A stretch of DNA of 64,000 nt from Alcaligenaceae bacterium (lineage in GTDB: Bacteria; Pseudomonadota; Gammaproteobacteria; Burkholderiales; Burkholderiaceae_B): contig JAJUGV010000005.1 of NCBI GenBank assembly GCA_029265795.1, forward strand, positions 1-64,000. The letters run 5' to 3'. Position numbers and translations under genes: made by a program. Below are positions 52,402 through 61,029 of this stretch, in pieces. Position 1 is the first letter of the stretch. Every line of letters begins with the position of its first letter. Below the pieces are notes generated by a model. That model was given only the letters and a program-made list of their open reading frames with translations. It ran no database searches and was not told where the DNA came from.

Positions 52402-53560
52402 AACCCAGCAAAGGCGGCTCGACCCCCCGGCCCACTGCCAGAACCTTGAAAAGCTCGCCCATTTCCGCCTCTGAAACCAGTTTCTGAACGGCAGATAACT
52501 GGGCCGGCATGTTTGACGTTTGCGGGCCGGTCATCGCAGCCTGCAATAGAGACGGCAACCCGGCGTTCAGTAGGAAACGCGCCTGGTTGGTGTAGCCCAG
52601 TACGTCCAGGCCGCCTTCCAGTGCGGCATCAGCCATGGCGGTGAAATCCACATGCGCAGTGATATCCTGGATCCCTGCCAGAACCAAAGGCTGATCGTGG
52701 CTATGGTGACGGAAGTGGCACATTAAAGTGCCGGTCAGTCTCTGGGGATGATAATACTCACGCTGGGGAAAGCCGTAGTCAATCAGCAATGCCGCCCCGT
52801 TCTTGAGCCAGCCGCCGAGCTGCCTGACCCAGGCTTCTGCCTGAAGGTTGACCTCTGAGCGGTAGCCGGGAAGGGCCGGCATACGATTTTCGATCACTGA
52901 CCGTAGATCCGCGTTTGCAGGCTGTTCTTCCCATTCGAAAGGGGGAGAGCCTTCCGGGCGGGCCTGTACACCCAGCTCCATTAAATGGCCGGCTTCGTTC
53001 CAGCGAAACAGCGTCACCGGCATGGCGTCCAGCACCTCGTTCGCGACGACGCAACCTTCAAAGGCATCCGGTAGCGTATCCAGCCACTCTACAGATTGCG
53101 CCCACGGCGCCAGTCGTTCAGCTTGTCGTGCAGAGAGATCTGCCGAGACTTCAAGAATTTGATACCGGATGTCGATGCCCAATTCCTGCAGCGCAGGAAT
53201 CAAGGACGCGGCCAGAGCTCCGGTACCGGCTCCGAACTCAAGTACCGTGTTCGTGCCGGTCATCTTAAGTATCTGCGCAACCTGCCTCGCCAGTACTTGT
53301 CCAAATAGCGGAGTCATCTCGGGCGCGGTGGTGAAGTCGCCGGTAGGCAAATCAGCACCGAATTTGGTGTTGCCTGCCGCGTAGTAACCCAGGCCCGGCG
53401 CGTAAAGTGCCTGCGCCATCCATTCTTCGAACGAAAGCCTGCCCTGTGGACTTGCCGTGAGGCACTCGAGCAAATGGTTTTCTACGAGTTGCGAGTGTGC
53501 AGCGCTTTGCGGGTCAACCGGCGGCAGGCCCGCAGGCAGCAACGGAGATGCCGGCATCAT
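52370..53560 (-). CDS. MidA/NDUFAF7-family SAM-dependent methyltransferase
   Basis: A 396-residue protein of the COG1565 family. [23 protein letters not shown] and [21 protein letters not shown] open it, [19 protein letters not shown] is the SAM-binding loop, and [18 protein letters not shown] follows. The mitochondrial relative methylates an arginine of complex I subunit NDUFS2; the bacterial substrate is unknown. It starts in a four-base overlap with the small membrane protein gene upstream on the same strand. Confidence 0.9.
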   Translation of the reverse strand: MMPASPLLPAGLPPVDPQSAAHSQLVENHLLECLTASPQGRLSFEEWMAQALYAPGLGYYAAGNTKFGADLPTGDFTTAPEMTPLFGQVLARQVAQILKMTGTNTVLEFGAGTGALAASLIPALQELGIDIRYQILEVSADLSARQAERLAPWAQSVEWLDTLPDAFEGCVVANEVLDAMPVTLFRWNEAGHLMELGVQARPEGSPPFEWEEQPANADLRSVIENRMPALPGYRSEVNLQAEAWVRQLGGWLKNGAALLIDYGFPQREYYHPQRLTGTLMCHFRHHSHDQPLVLAGIQDITAHVDFTAMADAALEGGLDVLGYTNQARFLLNAGLPSLLQAAMTGPQTSNMPAQLSAVQKLVSEAEMGELFKVLAVGRGVEPPLLGFIQGDRRGAL

Positions 53561-53757
53561 GATTCAATATCCTTTGCGGGGCGGTCGGCTTGTTCTGACT
53601 TCTTGCGACTGAGGATGCGAAGGGCGTTGTACATGGACAGCAGAAAGGAAATCAGCAATGCTGCGATGAAGGCAACAAGGTAATTTCCCAGAACAATCCA
53701 TAGCGGCAGGGACAGTATCAGCGCCAGCACGAAAGGGTGGTTCACAAGCTGCTTCAT
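53557..53757 (-). CDS. Small two-helix membrane protein
   Basis: A 66-residue protein with two hydrophobic helices (PFVLALILSLPLWIVLGN; LVAFIAALLISFLLSMYN) and a charged C-terminal tail ([17 protein letters not shown]). It overlaps the MidA-type methyltransferase start by four bases, which supports its translation. No family was recognised with certainty. Confidence 0.65.
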   Translation of the reverse strand: MKQLVNHPFVLALILSLPLWIVLGNYLVAFIAALLISFLLSMYNALRILSRKKSEQADRPAKDIES

Positions 53758-53831
53758 GGGTGGCTACTATACCAGCGCCGCCGGCGTGTGGCCCTCTGAC
53801 TTCAGAGCCGCACGCGGGGCTGCTTCACAGC

Positions 53832-55316
53832 TTAATAACGGGCTGCGTTGCGATGGCTGCGCTCGTTGCGGCGAGCTGGAGCTGCCCGGCCGGCTGGAGC
53901 GGCATTCCCTGGGCGCCGGCTGCGACGTACACCTTCACCCTGGGGTTTTCGGTCAGCAGACCATTCGGTGCGACGGTCGCTCTTCCACTCAGGCTTCGCT
54001 TCCTTGCCACGGCCGGGTTGCCACTCGCCGCGGCCCTCCGGCCGGCGATCGGTCTTCCATTCCGGCTTGCGCGCACCTTGGGGCCGTCCCTGGCCGTCGC
54101 GCCGCGTGCTGCCGTGGGAGCCACGATACCCGCCGCCACCACCGCCCGGCCGCTTGCCGAAGCTACGTTGCGGCTTGCGTTGTGGTTCGAGACCGGCGAT
54201 TTCGTCCATGGGAATGCTTCGACCGATGAAATGCTCGATGCGGCGGATCTTGTGTCGTTCCGAATGGATTGCCAAGGTGTAAGCCTGACCATTGCGACCG
54301 GCACGACCGGTACGACCGATGCGGTGAACATAGTCTTCCGCATGCATGGGAAGATCGTAGTTAAACGCGTGGCTGATGCCTTGTACGTCGATGCCGCGGG
54401 CGGCGACGTCAGTAGCAACCAGAATACGTACACGGCCACGTTGCAACATGCCCAGTGTGCGAGTGCGCTGGCGCTGGTTCATGTCGCCATGTAACGCGGC
54501 GGCGGCATAACCCTGTTCGTTCAAATAGCCGGCCAGATCGTCCGCCCCACGCTTGGTGGAGGTAAAGACAATGGCCTGATCAAGGGACGTGTCACGCAAA
54601 AGGTGATCCAGCAGACGCAGCTTGTGGGAGCCATCATCGGCGTAAAGCAGTGTCTGCTCAATGTTTTCATGGCGCTGTTTCTGGCTGGCTAGTTCCAGGC
54701 GAACCGGATTGCGCATCATGCGGGAAGCCAGCTGCGCTACCGTGCCGTCCAGCGTCGCAGAGAACAACAATGTTTGTCGCTCGGCAGGAAGGCGGGCGAT
54801 GATGGACTCGATCTCTTCAATGAAACCCATGTCCAGCATGCGATCGGCCTCATCCAGCACCAGAGTACGGACGGTCGACAGGTTGACGCGTTTGGCCTGC
54901 AGGTGATCGATAAGCCGTCCCGGCGTGGCAACCAAGACGTCCACACGGCGCGACAGCGCTTTGATTTGTGCGCCGTAGGGCATGCCGCCCACAACGGTGG
55001 CGATACGCAAGCCATTGATGCCGGCGCCATAGACACGAGTCGCGTCTGCGACCTGCAGAGCCAGTTCGCGGGTGGGCGTCAGGACCAGCACTTGGACGCC
55101 GCTGCCTTTATTGGAAGGAAGTTGCGCGATCCGGTTCAGAGTGGGCAGCATGAACGCAGCAGTCTTGCCGCTACCGGTCTGCGAGGACACCATCAGGTCC
55201 TCGCCTGCCATGGCTCGCGGAATGGCGGTTGCCTGAACAGGCGTGGGTTGGCTGAAGCCGGCACGGTCGAGCGCCGACAACAGGGTCGGGATGAGTCCCA
55301 GGGATTCAAAAGACAT
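53832..55316 (-). CDS. rhlE: DEAD-box RNA helicase RhlE
   Basis: A 494-residue ATP-dependent RNA helicase. The core (about 1-375) has the Q motif FSQPTPVQATAIP, SSQTGSGKTAAF (motif I), TPTRELALQ (Ia), LVLDEADRMLDMGF (II), SATL (III) and the motif VI HRIGRTGRAGRNG. A long basic Gly/Arg- and Trp-Lys-rich tail (about 390-494), with repeated EWKTDRR-like segments, likely binds RNA. Its leader region is long (see 55317-55643), as is common for cold-responsive helicases. Confidence 0.94.
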   Translation of the reverse strand: MSFESLGLIPTLLSALDRAGFSQPTPVQATAIPRAMAGEDLMVSSQTGSGKTAAFMLPTLNRIAQLPSNKGSGVQVLVLTPTRELALQVADATRVYGAGINGLRIATVVGGMPYGAQIKALSRRVDVLVATPGRLIDHLQAKRVNLSTVRTLVLDEADRMLDMGFIEEIESIIARLPAERQTLLFSATLDGTVAQLASRMMRNPVRLELASQKQRHENIEQTLLYADDGSHKLRLLDHLLRDTSLDQAIVFTSTKRGADDLAGYLNEQGYAAAALHGDMNQRQRTRTLGMLQRGRVRILVATDVAARGIDVQGISHAFNYDLPMHAEDYVHRIGRTGRAGRNGQAYTLAIHSERHKIRRIEHFIGRSIPMDEIAGLEPQRKPQRSFGKRPGGGGGGYRGSHGSTRRDGQGRPQGARKPEWKTDRRPEGRGEWQPGRGKEAKPEWKSDRRTEWSADRKPQGEGVRRSRRPGNAAPAGRAAPARRNERSHRNAARY

Positions 55317-55643
55317 GATTACCTTTGCCGTGGAAGGCGGTATTTGCGCGCAGGGCCGAGCATGGCCAGGAAAGGCACGCGGTTGAGTGGATCATCGTGC
55401 CGACCCAATCAACCCGGATGCACGGAATTCGTGCGCCGCGCAAAACGGCAAGGTACTGGAAGGTCAGGGTGCGATGTTGTGCGGCATACGCTTTTGATGG
55501 CGGCCCGCTGCAAGGTGAACTGTTAATTAGCTCATGCAGGGCCTGCATCCATGCCGACACTTTTCTAGAATGCAGCCCGCCATTATAGGATGAACTTGGT
55601 GATCCGGCTAGTGTTTGTTGTTTTTTCCGGATTCTTAGCTAAG
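55317..55643 (-). other. 327-base intergenic region upstream of rhlE
   Basis: No convincing gene is seen. A TATAAT on the minus strand at 55582-55587 could start rhlE, leaving a leader of about 255 nucleotides. CTTAGCTAAG (55634-55643 region) and a CCGG-flanked inverted repeat lie next to the end of the HIT-UNG gene, but without a proper T-run on that strand. Small open frames here lack ribosome-binding sites and family features. Confidence 0.4.
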
Positions 55644-56885
55644 TTAGCCGGTCATTGCGGCATGGGATACCCACTGAATGGGTTGCACCCCTTGCGCGCT
55701 CAGCCAGGCGTTGGCCTGTGAAAAGTGGCGGCATCCTATAAAGGGGCGAGGCGGCCGCGATGCAGACAATGGCGAGGGGTGGTTGGCCATGAAAATCGTG
55801 TAGGCCTGACCCTTCTCTCGGATAGATGTTTGCTTGCTTTGAGCATGACTACCCCATAGCAGGAATACTTTGGGTTGTGCCGTGGCGGCCACTGTGTCGA
55901 TAAGTGCGTCAGTCACGATCTCCCAACCTTTACGGGCATGTGAGCCCGCCGCGCCTTGTTCCACGGTAAGGCTGGTGTTGAGCAACAGTACCCCCTGGTG
56001 ACTCCAGTCAGACAGGTCAGTGCGACGGCGCCGCGGCATGTCCGGGTATTCCTGCGCCAGTTCATTGAAGATGTTGCGCAGGCTGGGGGGCGTCGGGCAC
56101 CCGTCAGGGACCGAGAATGCCAACCCCTGCGCCTGGCCGGGGCCATGGTAGGGGTCCTGTCCCAGTATCACTACGCGCACGTCTTCTGGAGCCAGCTCTT
56201 CCAGCGCTCGAAATATGCGCGCTGGAAAGATCACCGCACCGTCCTGCAGCCGCTGCGCGAGAAACTCGTCCAGGCGGGCAATGGCGTCTTGTACCGCTGG
56301 TGTGTCCAATGCGGTCCGCCAACCGGGGTGTAGGCGGGCGAGCTGCCGACTGGGAAGTTCCTGCAGCCGGTTGGACGAAGGCACAGAAGACGGGGCCGGC
56401 GAAGCAGCCGGTTCGCTGTTGCCATTACCGAATGTGTGCTGCAGACTGACCTTCAATGCCATGGTGTACTCACCCTGTAGCGCTGCCAAGGCTTCATGGC
56501 GCTCTTTCCAGCTTGCCTGACTGTCTGAGTCGCGCTCCCGTTGCGGCGCCCAGATGCTATCCGGAAACCAAGGGTCGTCCTTCCAGCGGGGAATGACATG
56601 CCAATGCAAGTGAGGCGTCATATTGCCCAGCGACGCCAGGTTTACTTTGTCTGCCGCCAAAATACGGCGCTGCACACTTTCCACAACGAATACGGCCTGC
56701 ATCAGTAGTTGCTGGTCTGCCGCTTTCAAATCGCTCATTTCAGCGACATGGTGCTGCCAGATGATGCGCGTGTAGCCCGGAAGGTCGGGCTCCTGCACGT
56801 AAACCACTCTAAGTGCCTGGTTGCGCCAGATCAGCAAGCCGCCGTCTTCGACGCAGAGCCCGCATTCGTTTGGCTTTTGGGTCAT
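55644..56885 (-). CDS. ung: HIT-domain / uracil-DNA glycosylase (family 1) fusion
   Basis: One open frame of 413 codons joins two enzymes. Residues 1-150 form a HIT-family nucleotide hydrolase/transferase (HLHWH at 92-96; N-terminal NECGLC). A Pro/Ser-rich linker (about 155-172) leads to a full family 1 uracil-DNA glycosylase with GQDPYHGPGQAQGLAFSV (242-259), LLLNTSLTVEQG, LLWGSHAQ and HPSPLSA. No stop separates the parts. An internal ATG at 56462 (Met142) with GGTGAG six bases before it could also yield UNG alone. It starts 14 bases after trpC and probably shares its transcript. Confidence 0.88.
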   Translation of the reverse strand: MTQKPNECGLCVEDGGLLIWRNQALRVVYVQEPDLPGYTRIIWQHHVAEMSDLKAADQQLLMQAVFVVESVQRRILAADKVNLASLGNMTPHLHWHVIPRWKDDPWFPDSIWAPQRERDSDSQASWKERHEALAALQGEYTMALKVSLQHTFGNGNSEPAASPAPSSVPSSNRLQELPSRQLARLHPGWRTALDTPAVQDAIARLDEFLAQRLQDGAVIFPARIFRALEELAPEDVRVVILGQDPYHGPGQAQGLAFSVPDGCPTPPSLRNIFNELAQEYPDMPRRRRTDLSDWSHQGVLLLNTSLTVEQGAAGSHARKGWEIVTDALIDTVAATAQPKVFLLWGSHAQSKQTSIREKGQAYTIFMANHPSPLSASRPPRPFIGCRHFSQANAWLSAQGVQPIQWVSHAAMTG

Positions 56886-56898
56886 TGTGCGGGCTGCT

Positions 56899-57690
56899 TC
56901 AGGCGAAAAACATCTCGTGGAGAGCGGCGCCCGGATCTTCTGCCCGCATGAAGGCTTCGCCCACCAGGAAGGCGTGAACCTCGTTATTTCGCATGAGTTT
57001 GACGTCATCCGGAGTGAGGATGCCGCTTTCCGTCACCACACGCTTGCCTTCCGGAATCAGAGGCAGCAGGTCGAGCGTGTTTTGCAGAGAAGTTTCGAAG
57101 TTGCGCAGATTGCGGTTGTTGATACCGACCAGCGACGTCTGAAGCTGCAGCGCAGTTTCGAGTTCGCTCCGGTCGTGCACTTCCACAAGCACATCCATGC
57201 CTAGTTCCAGCGCTACGGATTCGAATTCCTTGAGCTGGGCCAGGCTGAGCGCGGCGACAATCAACAAGATGCAGTCGGCGCCCAACGCGCGGGAATGGAT
57301 GATTTGGTAGGGGTCGACGATGAAGTCCTTGCGCAGCACGGGCAGGGAACACGCTGCACGCGCCTGACGCAGGTAATCGTACGAGCCCTGGAAGTACTGC
57401 ACATCGGTCAGCACCGACAAACATGCGGCGCCATGTGCGGCATATGTGCTGGCAATTTCGGTGGGGTTGAAGTTCTCGCGAATGACGCCCTTGGAGGGTG
57501 AGGCTTTTTTGATCTCAGCAATCACGGCGGGTTTGCCGCGGGCGATCTTGTCTTCCAAGGCGCGGCCGAACCCGCGCACGTCTTTGCGACTCTTTGCTTC
57601 TCGCAGAAGGTCGGATTCGCTTCGCATTTGGCGAGCGGTGGTGACTTCTACTTTCTTTGTTTCCAATATCTTGGCGAGAATGTCATTCAT
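56899..57690 (-). CDS. trpC: Indole-3-glycerol-phosphate synthase
   Basis: Closes the indole ring in tryptophan synthesis. The 263-residue TIM-barrel protein is monofunctional (no TrpF part). Motifs include [44 protein letters not shown] and [12 protein letters not shown]. The start overlaps the trpD stop by four bases. trpF, trpB and trpA are not in the window. Confidence 0.97.
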   Translation of the reverse strand: MNDILAKILETKKVEVTTARQMRSESDLLREAKSRKDVRGFGRALEDKIARGKPAVIAEIKKASPSKGVIRENFNPTEIASTYAAHGAACLSVLTDVQYFQGSYDYLRQARAACSLPVLRKDFIVDPYQIIHSRALGADCILLIVAALSLAQLKEFESVALELGMDVLVEVHDRSELETALQLQTSLVGINNRNLRNFETSLQNTLDLLPLIPEGKRVVTESGILTPDDVKLMRNNEVHAFLVGEAFMRAEDPGAALHEMFFA

Positions 57691-58718
57691 GCGGACAATT
57701 TCTCCGTGTAACTGCGGAATTCTTCAAGTTTGGCGCGTGCCGCGCCGTTCCGCATGCATTCGTGAGCGAGCTCGAGGCCTTCCTTAATGGAAGCAGCCCC
57801 GTTGCCGGTGTAGATGGCTAGGCCGGCGTTGAGAGCAACGATATCACGGGCCGGACCTTCGACGTTATTCAGCGCTTCCCTGATGAGCCCTGCGGATTCT
57901 TCCCGGCTGGCGACTTTGATGCTGCGATTTGACACCATCGACATGCCGAAATCTTCCGGGTGGATTTCGTATTCGCTCACTACGCCGTCTTTCAGTTCGC
58001 CGACCATCGTGGCTGCGCCCAGTGAGCCTTCGTCCATGCCATCCTTTCCATGTACGATCAGCACGTGATTCGCGCCCAGGCGCTCCAATACTCGTACTTG
58101 GATCCCTACCAGGTCGGGATGAAAAACGCCCATCAGCTGGTTGGCCGCATTGGCCGGGTTGGTGAGCGGGCCAAGGATATTGAAGATGGTGCGTACCCCC
58201 AATTCCTTACGGATGGGAGCCACATTCTTCATGGCGGAATGGTGCGCAGGGGCAAACATGAAACCGATGCCGATCTCTTCAATGCATTCGGCGACCTGTT
58301 CCGGCGACAGGTTGATATTGATGCCCAGCGCTTCCAGTACATCGGCACTGCCGGACGACGAAGACGCGCTTCTGCCACCGTGCTTGGCGATCTTGACGCC
58401 GGCAGATGCGGCTACAAACATCGCCGCGGTCGAAATGTTGAAAGTGTTGGAACCATCGCCGCCCGTACCACACATGTCCAGCAAGTTGCTGGGGTCGGCG
58501 ACCGGAACGGGTAGCGCAAATTCGCGCATGACCTGAGCCGCGGCGGTGATTTCGCCAATGGTTTCTTTCTTAACGCGCAGGCCCATCAACAATGCAGCGG
58601 CCGTCGGCGCAGGTATTTCGCCACGCATGAGCATGCGCATAAGGTGGAGCATTTCATCGTGGAAGATTTCTCGATGCTCAATACAGCGGGTTAGGGCTTC
58701 AGTAGTGGTAATGGTCAT
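57687..58718 (-). CDS. trpD: Anthranilate phosphoribosyltransferase
   Basis: Adds phosphoribose to anthranilate. The 343 residues are full length with [15 protein letters not shown] (pyrophosphate loop), [42 protein letters not shown] and [10 protein letters not shown]. The gene follows trpG after eight bases and overlaps trpC, so trpG-trpD-trpC form one unit. Confidence 0.97.
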   Translation of the reverse strand: MTITTTEALTRCIEHREIFHDEMLHLMRMLMRGEIPAPTAAALLMGLRVKKETIGEITAAAQVMREFALPVPVADPSNLLDMCGTGGDGSNTFNISTAAMFVAASAGVKIAKHGGRSASSSSGSADVLEALGININLSPEQVAECIEEIGIGFMFAPAHHSAMKNVAPIRKELGVRTIFNILGPLTNPANAANQLMGVFHPDLVGIQVRVLERLGANHVLIVHGKDGMDEGSLGAATMVGELKDGVVSEYEIHPEDFGMSMVSNRSIKVASREESAGLIREALNNVEGPARDIVALNAGLAIYTGNGAASIKEGLELAHECMRNGAARAKLEEFRSYTEKLSA

Positions 58719-58726
58719 GGGAATCG

Positions 58727-59299
58727 TCAGGCTTGGATTTGGAGAAAGTTTTTCAGCAGGGCGTGACCATGCTCGCTTAGTACGGATTCGGGATGGAACT
58801 GTACGCCGTAAATGGGCAAGGCATTATGACGAAGCCCCATGATTTCGCCATCGGCGGTTTCCGCGGTGACTTCCAGGCAGTCCGGAAGGGAGTCGCGCTC
58901 GACGGCTAGCGAGTGGTAGCGGGTGACGGTGAATGGTGATGGCAGGCCGGCGAAGACATCGGTGCCGCGATGCGTGATTTCGGATACCTTGCCATGCATG
59001 ATCTCCCGGGCGCGCACGACGCGCCCTCCGAAGGCCGCGCCGATGGCCTGATGCCCCAGGCAGACCCCAAGAATGGGTACACGCCCGCTAAAGTGGCGGA
59101 TGACCTCTACAGAAATCCCTGCTTCGGCTGGAGTGCACGGCCCCGGAGAAATACAAATTCGCTCGGGCTGCAGCGCTTCGATCTCTTCAATCGTGATCTG
59201 GTCGTTGCGATGCGTATGAACCTCCACACCCAGCTCCCCGAAATACTGCACAAGGTTGTAGGTGAAAGAATCATAGTTATCCAGCATCAACAGCTTCAT
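58727..59299 (-). CDS. trpG: Anthranilate synthase component II (glutamine amidotransferase)
   Basis: Supplies ammonia to TrpE by hydrolysing glutamine. The 190-residue class I amidotransferase starts [23 protein letters not shown] follows, the catalytic Cys80 is in [10 protein letters not shown], and the His-Glu pair is in GVQFHPES. The start at 59299 has GGAG seven bases upstream. A second in-frame start at 59401 with AAGGAG eight bases before it would add 34 residues encoded largely by a short palindromic repeat (see 59311). Confidence 0.95.
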   Translation of the reverse strand: MKLLMLDNYDSFTYNLVQYFGELGVEVHTHRNDQITIEEIEALQPERICISPGPCTPAEAGISVEVIRHFSGRVPILGVCLGHQAIGAAFGGRVVRAREIMHGKVSEITHRGTDVFAGLPSPFTVTRYHSLAVERDSLPDCLEVTAETADGEIMGLRHNALPIYGVQFHPESVLSEHGHALLKNFLQIQA

Positions 59300-59310
59300 G
59301 GCATTCTCCG

Positions 59311-59364
59311 AAACTGGGGTCAGACCCCGGTTTTGCAAAGAAACTGGGGTCTGACCCCACTTTT
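59311..59364. repeat. Pair of GGGGTC(A/T)GACCCC palindromic repeats
   Basis: Two near-identical units, AAACTGGGGTCAGACCCC at 59311 and AAACTGGGGTCTGACCCC at 59341, lie 30 bases apart. Each contains a perfect inverted repeat around one central base and is flanked by AAAC/GTTT-like ends. Such units are scattered through many Bordetella- and Pusillimonas-type genomes. Read on the minus strand they keep the trpG frame open, coding Lys-Trp-Gly-Gln-Thr-Pro-Val-Ser and a similar second copy. Confidence 0.85.
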
Positions 59365-59689
59365 GAGCGGGAGCATTTTGGGGGGAGTTTGAGGTATGCA
59401 TCGGCAGTTCTCCTTGTTGGGAGTCGCCGTGCCGGGGAGCTATCTGGAGTCGACCTTGTCTACCGGTACGGCGACAAGGCGCGGTTTGAGCCCGCAGCGA
59501 CATGCCGCTTCCTTAGAGGAAGCGCCACCACAGGGTTACGAAGGGCGTCGCGATTTGGCTCATGTGATAGGGTGTGTGAATTCTTTTGGGTGACTGCCCG
59601 CTTTACCGCCGTCTGTGACAGGCGTGGAGCAATTACATCCGAGACGATTCTATCACGCGCATTTGATTTTGCGGGGTTCACTGCGCCGT

Positions 59690-59718
59690 TTGGCGCATGC
59701 TCGTTGCTGCCCTAGAAT
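59690..59718 (+). promoter_or_regulatory. Promoter of the MFS transporter gene
   Basis: TTGGCG (59690-59695) and TAGAAT (59713-59718) are separated by 17 bases. The transporter ATG lies 27 bases after the -10 element with GGTGA as ribosome-binding site. Both hexamers deviate at one or two positions from the sigma-70 consensus. Confidence 0.55.
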
Positions 59719-59744
59719 CATCATCTCGCATCAGTGGTGATTTC

Positions 59745-60983
59745 ATGGCCGACGAAAGCCAAAAAAGTTCAGACATTTCTTCTGCTTCGGCAGGTTCAGA
59801 GGCGGCGATGCAAGGGCGTGGTATGTCGCGCAGCTTCCTGATTATGCTGGTCACGGTGGCGGCGATCAGCCCCTTGGGCATCAATCTGTACCTGCCGTCC
59901 ATGCCGGGTATGGCGGCGTCGCTCGGCGTGGATTATGCCGCGGTGCAGGTGACCTTGTCGGTTTACCTGGCCGCCGTGGCGGTCGGGCAACTGATAATCG
60001 GGCCGGTGTCCGATCGCTACGGGCGTCGCCCGGCGCTTCTAGGGGGGCTGGTGCTGTTTGTGATCGGCTCGCTCATCTGCTTGCTGGCCCCGAATATCGC
60101 CGTTTTAAATGTGGGGCGCGTCATTCAAGCGCTGGGGGGGTGCGCGGGCATCTCGCTGAGTCGCGCTATTGTGCGCGATATGTATGACCGCACCCAGGCG
60201 GCCAGTATGATCGCCTATGTCACGATGGGCATGGCGGTGGCGCCTATGATTGCGCCAACGATCGGCGGGGTGCTGGAAGCCATGCACGGCTGGCGGGCGT
60301 CCTTTGCGTTTCTGATGCTCTTTGGTGTGGGCACACTGGTGGCGACATACCGCATGCTTCATGAAACCAACCCATGGCGCGGCGCAGCGAGCGGGCCACG
60401 GCAACTGCTGCAGGGGTACCGTCAGCTTCTGGGAATGCCGGCTTTTTGGGGGTTCGCATTCACTGCCGCACTCACTTCCGCTGCTTTCTTCGCCTTTGTG
60501 GGCGGCGCAGCCTACGTCACCATCGAACTGATGGGGCGCTCACCGGTTCAATACGGCCTGTACTTCGGGTTGGTGTCGGTCGGGTATATCGCCGGTAACT
60601 TCTGCTCGGGGCGGTTCGTCTCCAAGCTCGGGCCACAGCGCATGATACGGCTGGGCATTCTGTTGTCGGGTTCTTCGGTGGTGTTGATGGCCGCCCTGTA
60701 TGGCCTGGACGACATGCAACCGGCTTTCATCTTCGTACCCACGATGTTGCTGGGCGTGGGCAACGGCCTGGTTCTGCCTAGCTGTGTGGCCGGCGCGGTC
60801 AGTGTGAAGCCTGAAGTCGCCGGCGCGGCGTCTGGGCTTGCAGGCAGCATACAGATCGGGTTTGGGGCAATCGTCGCCCCGCTTGTGGGGGCGTTGGTTG
60901 CCACGTCAGCCTGGCCCATGATTTTGATCACAGGGGCTTGCATTTTGCTCAGCACGTTGAGCATACGCTTAGCGCTGAAATAG
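59745..60983 (+). CDS. Bcr/CflA-family MFS efflux transporter
   Basis: A 412-residue inner-membrane transporter with 12 predicted helices after a hydrophilic N-terminus of about 30 residues. ISPLGINLYLPSMPGMAASLGV is typical for Bcr/CflA; GPVSDRYGRRPALLGG is the MFS loop 2-3 motif, and GGCAGISLSRAIVRDMYDR follows. Known relatives export bicyclomycin, sulfonamides or peptides; the substrate here is unknown. It lies between trpE and trpG on the opposite strand, interrupting the trp cluster. Confidence 0.92.
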   Translation: MADESQKSSDISSASAGSEAAMQGRGMSRSFLIMLVTVAAISPLGINLYLPSMPGMAASLGVDYAAVQVTLSVYLAAVAVGQLIIGPVSDRYGRRPALLGGLVLFVIGSLICLLAPNIAVLNVGRVIQALGGCAGISLSRAIVRDMYDRTQAASMIAYVTMGMAVAPMIAPTIGGVLEAMHGWRASFAFLMLFGVGTLVATYRMLHETNPWRGAASGPRQLLQGYRQLLGMPAFWGFAFTAALTSAAFFAFVGGAAYVTIELMGRSPVQYGLYFGLVSVGYIAGNFCSGRFVSKLGPQRMIRLGILLSGSSVVLMAALYGLDDMQPAFIFVPTMLLGVGNGLVLPSCVAGAVSVKPEVAGAASGLAGSIQIGFGAIVAPLVGALVATSAWPMILITGACILLSTLSIRLALK

Positions 60984-61005
60984 CGGAATAGCGGCGGCAT
61001 GACTA

Positions 61006-61023
61006 GCGGGGGTATACCCCCGC
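61006..61023. terminator. Palindrome between convergent MFS and trpE genes
   Basis: GCGGGGGTATACCCCCGC is an 18-base perfect palindrome, 23 bases after the MFS stop and seven bases before the trpE stop. Its position suits a bidirectional terminator, but neither side has a T-run, so it may rely on Rho or serve another role. Confidence 0.5.
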
Positions 61024-61029
61024 CGCCAG

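Larger units (their letters stand above)
59300..59744. other. 445-base intergenic region between trpG and the MFS gene
   Basis: Apart from the paired repeats at 59311-59364, it holds a perfect 7-bp hairpin at 59506-59524 (CGCTTCC and GGAAGCG, loop TTAGA) without a T-run. Purine-rich AAGGAG is at 59410-59415 on the minus strand, and the MFS promoter near 59690. Small open frames on either strand lack convincing features. A trpGDC promoter must lie here, but no strong match was found. Confidence 0.5.

Noticed and set aside
53756-54494. Plus-strand open frames opposite the 3' end of rhlE
   Set aside because: They mirror the Gly/Arg/Trp-rich tail of the helicase and have no independent support.
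59389-59715. 108-residue plus-strand open frame in the trpG-MFS gap
   Set aside because: No ribosome-binding site, no recognisable domain, and it crosses the likely trpG leader and the MFS promoter.
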